Positions 26,511-33,649 of a stretch of DNA of 64,000 bases are shown here, piece after piece. Origin of the DNA: RPRC01 sp040773465. Lineage in GTDB: Bacteria > Desulfobacterota > Desulfuromonadia > Geobacterales > Geobacteraceae. The notes beneath the pieces are model-generated. The model saw nothing but the letters and a program-made list of their open reading frames with translations. It was not told the DNA's origin and did no database searches. Position numbers and translations under genes: made by a program. Within the stretch, counting starts at the first letter, position 1, and every line of letters begins with the position of its first letter. The DNA lies in assembly GCA_040773465.1 (NCBI GenBank), contig JAXGWF010000003.1, positions 55,282-119,281 on the forward strand, in the 5' to 3' direction.

Positions 26511-29234
26511 TCATCGTGCGTATCGCCGCATAAACCACTTCTCCACCGAAATGACCGGCAGCACGATGGCGCCTGCCAGGATTGCCACCAGCCAGGCCCG
26601 GGCGTCGAGCGCCGCTGAACCAAACAGCTTCTGGAGCGGCGGCAGATAGATAAAGCAGGCATGAAGCAGTAACAGGACGCCGATCCCTGCGAATACCGAA
26701 GGGTTGGAGAAGACGCCGAGAGAAAAAATCGAATTGCGCAACGAACGGCAATTGAGCAGGTAAAAAATCTGCGAGAACGTCACTACGGTTACGCAGATGG
26801 TCTGTGCCTCAGCAAGGGCCAGGGCATGACGTGCCATGGTCACCGGTGCTGGTCCGGCAATGCGGAAATACTCCCACAGGAACAGGCCGCACCCGCCGGC
26901 GGCCATAAGTGCCGCCACCGTAATCAGCCGGTAGAGCAGAAATCGTGAAAAGACCGGTTCGGCGGCAGGTCGTGGCGGGCGCTGCATGGCGTTCGGTTCC
27001 AGCGTCTCGAACGCCAGCGGAATGGAAAGCGTTACGCTCGCCACCAGGTTGATCCAGAGGATCTGGGTCGGCGACATGGCCAGGAGCAGCACATCCACAC
27101 CCTCCACGGTAACCGTTGGAAAAAAGAACATGGCTACCGAGAGAATAGCGGCCAGCGCCAGGTTGGTTGGCAATACGAAGGCCAGCGACTTGATCAGGTT
27201 GTCGTAAACCCGGCGACCCTCTTCGACCGCCGCGGCGATGGAAGAGAAGTTATCGTCCATGAGCACCACCTTGGCCGCTTCCTTGGATACCGAGCTGCCG
27301 GTAATGCCCATGGCCACGCCGATGTCGGCCCGCTTCAGGGCCGGAGCGTCGTTGACGCCGTCGCCGGTCATGGCTACCACGTTGCCTTCCGCTTGCAGCG
27401 CCTGAACCAGGGCGAGCTTGTGTTCGGGAGCTACCCGGGCGAACACGTTGGTACCCAGTGCCGCGCTCCTGAGCTGCACGTCCGAAAGGCCATCCAGTTC
27501 CCGCCCCTGCACCGGCTGCTGCTCCGCGGTCAACAGGCCAAGCTGCCGGCCGATTGCCTCGGCCGTCACCGGATGGTCACCGGTTATCATCTTTACTGTG
27601 ATACCGGCCCTATGACAGGTACGGATGGCATCAAGGGCTTCGGTGCGCGGCGGATCGATCATCCCCATGAGACCGGCAAAGGTAAATCCGCCATCTTCCT
27701 CGTCAAGCAGCAGCTGATCGCTCTGAAAACCCCGTCGACCGGCAAAAGCAATCATGCGCATCCCCTGTCGGGCAAAGGTTTCCACGGCATCGCTGATACG
27801 GCTGAGATCCGAGTCGTCCAACAGGCAGCGCTGCAGTACCGTTTCCGGGGCGCCCTTCAACAGCACGTGCCGTTCCCCGTCGATTTCGTGAAGCGTGGCC
27901 ATGAATTTCGTCTCCGATTCGAAGGGGATGACATCCTGCCGCTGATGCAGTTCACGGAGCTCTTCGGCATTCAGTCGGCCCTTGAGGGCCGCAACCACCA
28001 GGGCCGCTTCGGTGGGATCGCCGACCGGAGTCCATGAGCCACCCTTCTCGTGAACGGCGGCATCATTACAGAGAACTCCCATGAGAAGCAGATCCCGCAG
28101 CCCTTGCGGGAGCTGCTCCAGACGAATACCGTCATGCTCAACCTCGCCTTCCGGACCGTAGCCCACCCCGGAAAAGCGGTATTCGTGACCGCCGACCCAA
28201 GCCACCTGGACCGTCATCTCATTGCGAGTCAGGGTGCCGGTCTTGTCAGAACAGATCACCGTAGTGGCGCCCAGTGTTTCAACCGCCGGCAGATACCTGA
28301 TCACCGCATGGCGCGCCGCCATGCGCCTGACCCCTATGGCCAGGGCAATCGTAATCACCGCCGGCAGACCTTCCGGAATTGCCGCGACCGCCAGGGTAAC
28401 GGCAACCATCAGGGCTTCGCCCGGAGGCGCATTCTTTATCCAGATACCGAAACCGATAAGGACGGCAACGATGCCCACAACGGCAATGGTTATACCGGTA
28501 GTCACCTTGGCCAACTGTTTGGTCAGGGGAGTTACCAGTTGTTCAGTCTGGTCAAGCAGTTCATTTATCCTGCCAAGTTCGGTGGCTCCGCCGGTAGCTA
28601 CGACAACACCGGATGCGGCGCCCTGTATAACCAGCGTTCCGCTATAGGCCATACCGACTCGATCACCAAGAGGCGCATCGGAAGATACAGGTTCAACGTG
28701 CTTCGCCACCGGCAGAGACTCCCCCGTAAGCGCCGCCTCCTCTATGAGCAGGTTTTTCGCCTGGAATATTCGCAGGTCGGCCGGCACCTTGTCGCCGCTC
28801 TGCAGAACGACGACATCCCCCGGCACCAGCTCCCGTACGTGAACAGCCACCGGCCGGCCGCCGCGAATGACCGTTGCCATTTCGGGCAGCAGGGCCGCCA
28901 GTTCCTCGATAGCCTTGCCGGCGCGGTATTCCTGGATGAAGCCGATAACCGCATTGATGACTACCGCGCCGAAGACCACAGCAGCATCAGTATATTTGTT
29001 CAGCACCAAGGCTACGATACCGGCCGCCAGCAGCAGCCAGCCGATGGGATTGTTCAGCTGCCGCCAGAGCATTCGCAAGGGGGTGTCACCACCTCTGGCA
29101 ACCAACTCATTAGCACCGTGCTCCTGCAATCGCCTCGCGGCTTCTTCGGCTGCCAGACCGGACTGCTCCGTATGAAGTGAAACTATTACTTCCTGGGTGG
29201 GCATCGCATGCCAGTGCCGCTGATCTGTTTGCAT
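26511..29234 (-). CDS. P2-type cation-transporting ATPase, 907 aa
   Basis: Complete P-type ATPase: actuator loop EEAALTGESLPVAKH, phosphorylation motif VICSDKTGTLTRNEM, nucleotide-domain KGAPETVL, hinge MTGDGVNDAPALKRADIG, and about ten membrane helices. TM4 carries PEGLP as in Ca2+/Mn2+ pumps. TM6 reads LWINLVASVTLSIPLAFE, lacking the Asp that follows Asn in SERCA/PMR1 (NLVTD), and TM5 has PTNLAL. The transported ion is therefore uncertain: Ca2+, Mn2+, Na+ and H+ are all possible. It is the last gene of a minus-strand series whose first member, htpX, is preceded by a Mn2+-type riboswitch, which favours Mn2+ weakly; gaps of 150-180 bases within the series weaken the case. Confidence 0.92.
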   Translation of the reverse strand: MQTDQRHWHAMPTQEVIVSLHTEQSGLAAEEAARRLQEHGANELVARGGDTPLRMLWRQLNNPIGWLLLAAGIVALVLNKYTDAAVVFGAVVINAVIGFIQEYRAGKAIEELAALLPEMATVIRGGRPVAVHVRELVPGDVVVLQSGDKVPADLRIFQAKNLLIEEAALTGESLPVAKHVEPVSSDAPLGDRVGMAYSGTLVIQGAASGVVVATGGATELGRINELLDQTEQLVTPLTKQLAKVTTGITIAVVGIVAVLIGFGIWIKNAPPGEALMVAVTLAVAAIPEGLPAVITIALAIGVRRMAARHAVIRYLPAVETLGATTVICSDKTGTLTRNEMTVQVAWVGGHEYRFSGVGYGPEGEVEHDGIRLEQLPQGLRDLLLMGVLCNDAAVHEKGGSWTPVGDPTEAALVVAALKGRLNAEELRELHQRQDVIPFESETKFMATLHEIDGERHVLLKGAPETVLQRCLLDDSDLSRISDAVETFARQGMRMIAFAGRRGFQSDQLLLDEEDGGFTFAGLMGMIDPPRTEALDAIRTCHRAGITVKMITGDHPVTAEAIGRQLGLLTAEQQPVQGRELDGLSDVQLRSAALGTNVFARVAPEHKLALVQALQAEGNVVAMTGDGVNDAPALKRADIGVAMGITGSSVSKEAAKVVLMDDNFSSIAAAVEEGRRVYDNLIKSLAFVLPTNLALAAILSVAMFFFPTVTVEGVDVLLLAMSPTQILWINLVASVTLSIPLAFETLEPNAMQRPPRPAAEPVFSRFLLYRLITVAALMAAGGCGLFLWEYFRIAGPAPVTMARHALALAEAQTICVTVVTFSQIFYLLNCRSLRNSIFSLGVFSNPSVFAGIGVLLLLHACFIYLPPLQKLFGSAALDARAWLVAILAGAIVLPVISVEKWFMRRYAR

Positions 29235-29385
29235 TTGCGGTTTCTCCTGTTTCCGTTCGGCTTGTTACAATACTTACGAGTATACTTGCAACAAAGCCAA
29301 AAGAAATCCTGTCGGTAGCGTTATATACTCAGGGACTTTCTGCGGCTTAGTCTCTGCGAGAGAAGCTGACCCGCAAGGCAAGCCT

Positions 29386-29586
29386 CTAACGTCCCACACG
29401 CCGAATAGTTTTGTCGGCAATCATCTCCTGGAGCTGGCTCAACAATGCCCTCTCTTCGGGATCTATGATTCCGTCTTCATGGGCAATATGTATAATCTCA
29501 TCATACTCTGCATTGGTAAGTTCATGGTCTTCAATAGCCTTGTTTATTACTTCTGAAAGCTTTTCTGCGCTTCTGCTCGGTTTCAT
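29386..29586 (-). CDS. Small acidic helical protein, 66 aa (TerB-like)
   Basis: AAAGGAG sits 7 bases before the ATG at 29586; a longer in-frame extension lacks such a site. The product is almost wholly helical: SAEKLSEVINKAIEDHELTN followed by AEYDEIIHIAHEDGIIDPEE. The HEDGIIDPEERALL segment resembles the acidic helical turn of TerB-like domains, which bind divalent cations. Function unknown. It lies between the zinc-ribbon gene and the P-type ATPase on the same strand. A possible own promoter (GTGACG, 16 bases, TATACT) precedes it. Confidence 0.7.
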   Translation of the reverse strand: MKPSRSAEKLSEVINKAIEDHELTNAEYDEIIHIAHEDGIIDPEERALLSQLQEMIADKTIRRVGR

Positions 29587-29621
29587 AGGCATCTCCTTTG
29601 ACATAGTGTTTTTTAGTATAA

Positions 29622-29690
29622 CCGAAAACCGCCGCGCGTCACGCGCAACAAGGGAGGATGTGCCACGCCCTAAACGGCGGCGGTTTTCGG
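29622..29690. repeat. 14-bp perfect inverted repeat
   Basis: CCGAAAACCGCCGC (29622-29635) and its complement (29677-29690) bracket 41 bases. No T-run follows on either strand, so it is not an obvious terminator; it could be a REP-like element or an mRNA structure before the 66-aa gene. Confidence 0.5.
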
Positions 29691-29764
29691 AACTGCAAGG
29701 AAAAATCGATTGACAATTTTTCCTCGTCTTTTCAAACATCTGACCAAACCCCAGCTGCGAGCTG

Positions 29765-29965
29765 TTACCCCATCATTTCCATCCAGTATCCGCATACGAA
29801 ACATGACAAACCCGATGGCAAAACCCTTTCATGCTCCACCAATTCGTATCGATACAGGGCTCTGGCCGTCCGGCACTTCGGACATGTCATGCGGCCTTCA
29901 TTTGGTGGCATTTTCCCACGGCGATTTTTGGGTTGTTTCAGTCCCCTGACAGCACATGTTTTCAT
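29765..29965 (-). CDS. Zinc-ribbon small protein, 66 aa
   Basis: The ATG overlaps the htpX stop codon (ATGA), implying translational coupling. Two CxxC knuckles, MTCPKCRTARALYRY and LSCFVCGYWMEMMG, form a zinc ribbon occupying the second half; the N-terminus is basic. There is no membrane segment. As the coupled partner of a membrane protease it may act in protein quality control, but that is only context. The end at 29765 is followed by a 178-base gap. Confidence 0.72.
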   Translation of the reverse strand: MKTCAVRGLKQPKNRRGKMPPNEGRMTCPKCRTARALYRYELVEHERVLPSGLSCFVCGYWMEMMG

Positions 29966-30831
29966 GTCTTGACCTCAAACCTTACGGGCCTCATGGCTTC
30001 CAGCCGCGCGATCCGCTCCTCCATTGGCGGATGGGTCGAGAAGAGGGATGCAAGTCCTCCGCCGGTCAAGGGATTGACGATGAACATGTGCGCCGTCGCC
30101 GGCCGCGCTTCTGTCATGGGAAGCATCTGGGAAGCAGCGTGCAGCTTCCGCAGGGCATCTGCCAAGGCCAGCGGATTACCGCAGATCCGTGCACCGCTTT
30201 CGTCGGCAAGATACTCACGGGAGCGGGAGACGGCCATCTGGATCAGCATAGCGGCAATTGGTGCGATAATGGCCATGGCCAGTGAGCCGATCAGGCCTCC
30301 GGCACCATCCTCATCGTCACCCCGGCCAGCGCCCAGCATGGCGCCCCACTGGAGCATGCTGCCGATCATGGAGACAGCACCGGCCAGGGTCGCGGCAATG
30401 GTTCCCACCAGGATGTCGCGATTCCGTACATGGGCCAGCTCATGGGCCATGACTCCTTCCAGCTCTTCAGGGGTAAGGATGCGCATGATACCCTCGGTGG
30501 CGGCAACCGCCGCGTGCTCCTGGTTACGTCCGGTGGCAAAGGCATTGGGGCTGTCGGAGGGAATGATATAGACCCGCGGCATGGGCAGCCCGGCCTGTAG
30601 GGCAAGGCGGCGGACCATGCCATAGAAGGCGGGATAGTCATGCTCGCCGATCTCCCGGGCGCCGTACATCTTCAGGACAATCTTGTCGGAAAACCAGTAG
30701 GAAAAGAAGTTCATGGCGCAGGCCACGACAAAAGCGAAGACCATGCCGGTCTTGCCGCCCAAGGCGCTACCCATGAAAACCATGAGGATGGTGAGGAGGG
30801 AAAGAAGCAGGGTTGTTTTGATTCTGTTCAT
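29962..30831 (-). CDS. htpX: Membrane zinc metalloprotease HtpX
   Basis: HtpX is an M48 protease that degrades misfolded inner-membrane proteins. Two N-terminal helices (TTLLLSLLTILMVFMGSALG and GMVFAFVVACAMNFFSYWFS) precede the catalytic motif MAHELAHVRNRD with the HExxH zinc ligands; two further hydrophobic stretches follow, then the third ligand region SREYLADESGA. Length 289 aa is typical. CGGAGG upstream fixes the start. The striking part is its control region: a yybP-ykoY riboswitch with a terminator, implying Mn2+-dependent expression. It is translationally coupled to a zinc-ribbon gene. Confidence 0.96.
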   Translation of the reverse strand: MNRIKTTLLLSLLTILMVFMGSALGGKTGMVFAFVVACAMNFFSYWFSDKIVLKMYGAREIGEHDYPAFYGMVRRLALQAGLPMPRVYIIPSDSPNAFATGRNQEHAAVAATEGIMRILTPEELEGVMAHELAHVRNRDILVGTIAATLAGAVSMIGSMLQWGAMLGAGRGDDEDGAGGLIGSLAMAIIAPIAAMLIQMAVSRSREYLADESGARICGNPLALADALRKLHAASQMLPMTEARPATAHMFIVNPLTGGGLASLFSTHPPMEERIARLEAMRPVRFEVKT

Positions 30832-30890
30832 CGTTGGTACCTCCGACGATTATAATTGGTTCCCTATGGGAACCCGGTTGCGCCGGAGGT

Positions 30891-31030
30891 AACAAAAAAG
30901 ACCTTTACCCCCGGCATTACTGCCTGGATAAAGGTCTCGTCGACAGAAGTTCTGTCCCGGTCCCGGGTCTTTCGACCGTATTGACGGAATCCGGGTCGGC
31001 CTTTTCTCCGGCCGATAACTACTCCCCTTT
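30891..31030 (-). promoter_or_regulatory. yybP-ykoY (Mn2+) riboswitch with intrinsic terminator, upstream of htpX
   Basis: On the minus strand the leader opens with GGGGAGTAG (31027-31019), the conserved 5' element, and carries GACGAGACCTTTATCC (30941-30926), the conserved 3' element of this class, separated by several GC-rich helices. The 3' element is also one arm of a terminator: AGACCTTTA pairs with TAAAGGTCT (30937-30929 with 30907-30899), followed by TTTTTT. Metal binding would hold the 3' element in the aptamer, break the terminator and switch expression on. Confidence 0.88.
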
Positions 31031-31037
31031 TTGAATA

Positions 31038-31066
31038 TATATATTTACGAGGACTTTTTTTGTCAA
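31038..31066 (-). promoter_or_regulatory. Sigma-70 promoter of the riboswitch-htpX transcript
   Basis: TTGACA (31066-31061), 17-base spacer, TATATA (31043-31038). Predicted transcription starts near 31031, exactly where the aptamer begins. Confidence 0.85.
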
Positions 31067-31177
31067 GAAAAAAACTTTCAGTACCCCTGTACAACTAACC
31101 AGATTCAAGAGAAATATGCCGGATAAACATTTTCCTTTCATAAACGCGGCATTATGGCTTGTCAACGATATCTTCGA

Positions 31178-32003
31178 CTAGTACAAGAGATTGAAGTCCT
31201 CGGTGATTACCTGTCCCTTCGGTACTCCGAGCGCCTCGAACTGCTTGATAAGGGCGCCCACCATGGGAGATGGTCCGCACAAGAAAATATTCCTTTCCCG
31301 TACTCCCCCTGAAACTTGACTGTCGATATATTTCGCTGATATGAGCCCCTGTTCGGATGCAAGATATAGTTCGTAGTGGCGCCCTCGATCTTCGAATGAC
31401 TTGAATCCCTTGAATTTGCTGAGAATAACCTCGTTTCTGATATCATTGTCGAAACTGGCTTGGTCTCGCGTTATGCATACGTAGAAAAGGGCGACACGTG
31501 GGCTTTTCCATGAAGCGATGCTTTCCGGGTGCAGTTTTTCCAGCCATTGCGGAGCTTCGGTCGGCGAAAGTCGCTCCTCGGAGTGGAGCGCTATATGCCA
31601 CATGCCGATGAACGGGGTTATACCTATGCCGCCTCCAATAAAGACGCAGTCGCGCTGTGCGGACAGGAAGCGATCGCTGAAATGACCATACGGACCATAT
31701 ACGGTCACCGAGTCATCTTTTTCAAGGAGGTCGAGAGTCCGCGTGTGGTCACCGGACTTTTTTATTCCCAGTTTGAAACGGGATTCCAGATTGTACCCGC
31801 ATGCTATCGAATAGGGGTGTCAGGGGTAATCTCTTCCCTGTTGACCACGAGGTAGACGAACTGGCTCGGCCTGAAGTCCATCTTTTTCTTCTCTGGCTCG
31901 AATGTTATCTCCAGTATGGCCCCTTGCCTGTCAATGCCGGCCACACGGGGGGAGATGGAAACACCGCGCCGGCAACCTGTATTTATTGCAATGGATGTTT
32001 CGG
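31178..32003 (-). pseudogene. Frameshifted, N-terminally truncated ferredoxin-reductase-type flavoprotein
   Basis: The 3' part (from about 31820 down to 31178) encodes an NAD-binding reductase domain: SVTVYGPYGHFSDRF, CVFIGGGIGITPFIGMWHIA, NIFLCGPSPMVGALI. The 5' part, in another frame (about 32000-31820), encodes the FAD domain (GAILEITFEPEKKKMDFRPS, QFVYLVVNREEITP) and hits a stop. Deleting or adding one base near 31815-31822 would join it to HPYSIACGYNLESRF, so a single frameshift explains the break. The membrane haem domain usual in ferric-reductase-like proteins is absent; a stop lies before it. Next to it lies a group II intron remnant. Confidence 0.85.
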
Positions 32004-32044
32004 GCCAGGATTAAAAGGAGAAGGAGTACATTGTATCTTTGATG

Positions 32045-32480
32045 GGCAATGATGTCATGGTTGCGAAAGACCAAAAGAGGGATTTGTGCATGTGCGCGGC
32101 CCCTGCATTCCACCAGGGGCCGCGACCGTTTGTGGCGGATTTCCATGCATTCGCCGGTCGATGTCCACCACCCATCTCAGACCGCTCTCGACATGCATCC
32201 GCTCAGCCTTGACGGCTTGATGGGCGCTCCTGCCGGGGCGAAACCCGTAGGAACTGTCGGAGAAACCAGGGTCGAACATCGGGCTCAACACCTGATGCAC
32301 TGCCTGCTGGATGAGCCGGTCGAGGACGGTGGGGATTCCCAACATCCTTGTGCCGCCTCCCGGTTTGGGTATTTCCACTTTACGCACCGGTTGAGGGCGA
32401 TACTCTCCCGCCAGCAGTTCTTCTCTGATGTGCGGCCATCTTTCCTTAGGCTGGCCAATCCGGGCCGTGAGTGAAATTTC
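32045..32480 (-). pseudogene. Internally deleted group II intron reverse transcriptase/maturase
   Basis: About 32480-32157 encodes the finger domain: PHIREELLAGEYRPQPVRKV, VEIPKPGGGTRMLGIPTVLD, SSYGFRPGRSAHQAVKA and RWVVDID. The frame then breaks. About 32150-32060, in another frame, encodes the extreme C-terminus of such proteins (GRGPWWNAGAAHMHKSLF). The palm with the YADD catalytic site, thumb and most of the maturase are gone, so it is inactive. I do not see an intact domain V RNA next to it. Confidence 0.85.
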
Positions 32481-32538
32481 TTGGCCAGTGCTTTCGCAAA
32501 TTCCGCGCAACATGCACCGCAAGCTGCTCTGACCTGCT

Positions 32539-33630
32539 TCACCCGCGCCGCGTCTTGCGCCATGCCTTGCGCAGCAAAGAAAGCGTATCGGAAAACATGC
32601 CGACTTCGGCTTTCCCCTTCTTCTCCCATACCGACACAGTTGCCCCACTCACCTTGAATCGGGCGGCAAATGCTGCCTGTGTTTCACCAAGAGACCGCCG
32701 CCAGGCGCGGATGGCGTCACCGGTGAGCGGCTCGGGGAACGATGGGGAGTCGATGCGGGGGTTGTTGGCAACGGTTTTCGTGTTCCCGGCTACCGCTTCG
32801 GGGCGGCCCCGACGGGCGGCGGCCTTCCTGTTTTGGATCTTCGTAATCGGCTTGGCGGGCTTTTCCGGCCCAGGTCCCTTTCCTGAAGATGCAGGAGGTT
32901 CGGTGGGAGGATCGACTGCAGCCTCGGCCAGCTCGATCCCGAAGACGTCGGCAATCCCGGATGCGGCAATGCGGCGGCGGGAAGTTCCGGACTTTGCCGC
33001 ATCGGTGATTGCGGCCGTCACATCGACAAGTTCCTCATGATTTACGCCGCGCAGCACGAACAGCATCTCCGGAGACTGGTCCAGCCGCGCGCCCACCCCG
33101 TAAAGAACGGCGGCCACATGCTTGCACATGACGGCCCAGTCCGGGCAGTCGCAGTCGAACTTCATCTCGCCGGGAAGCGGGAAGAGTCCCGCTTCCCGGT
33201 GCGTGACCACCTCCATGACCCCGTGGTCGAGTTTCCCCCGCAGGAGATCGATCAGGGAACCTATCCGGCCGGAACAGGAGCGCTTCACCGCCTGCCATCT
33301 GGTTGCGGGCAACGGCTTGATGGAAATAGAGACCCTGTAGAGCGACGTACCGCTGACCAGGGCCTCGATCTCTCCCCCCCTGATCTCCAGATGGCAGACC
33401 GAGCCGTTGCGCACGTAGCCGCGGCCGCGGGGGAGACGGTTCGCGTAGTCGCTGAACGATTCCATATGGTCGCACCACCCCTTCCCCCAGAAAGAGGCGG
33501 CGATCCTGCGTCCGGCAAGCTGTACCGGCTGGATGTTCATCCCCTTTTTCCTCATCTTCTCCAACTGCTTCTGCGCCTTTGCCCGCCGCTCCGCCACCGG
33601 CACATATTCCGGCCAGCCGTAATCCCTCAT
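32539..33630 (-). CDS. SWIM zinc-finger protein with C-terminal XRE-like helix-turn-helix, 363 aa
   Basis: N-terminal part has the conserved segment ASFWGKGWCDHMESFSDYAN, LPRGRGYVRNGSV, then the SWIM finger CDCPDWAVMCKHVAAVLYGV (CxC-x6-CxH) near residue 165-185. This is the usual partner of an SNF2-family helicase, here encoded 19 bases upstream in the same operon. Residues about 235-290 are a Pro/Lys/Arg-rich linker. The last 60 residues (LTGDAIRAWRRSLGETQAAF, ARFKVSGATVSVWEKKGKAE) look like a Cro/XRE-type DNA-binding helix-turn-helix, which is not standard for SWIM partners. Role: likely DNA- or chromatin-like remodelling or repair; unproven. Confidence 0.88.
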   Translation of the reverse strand: MRDYGWPEYVPVAERRAKAQKQLEKMRKKGMNIQPVQLAGRRIAASFWGKGWCDHMESFSDYANRLPRGRGYVRNGSVCHLEIRGGEIEALVSGTSLYRVSISIKPLPATRWQAVKRSCSGRIGSLIDLLRGKLDHGVMEVVTHREAGLFPLPGEMKFDCDCPDWAVMCKHVAAVLYGVGARLDQSPEMLFVLRGVNHEELVDVTAAITDAAKSGTSRRRIAASGIADVFGIELAEAAVDPPTEPPASSGKGPGPEKPAKPITKIQNRKAAARRGRPEAVAGNTKTVANNPRIDSPSFPEPLTGDAIRAWRRSLGETQAAFAARFKVSGATVSVWEKKGKAEVGMFSDTLSLLRKAWRKTRRG

Positions 33631-33649
33631 CCCGCAATCCCCTCTCTCA

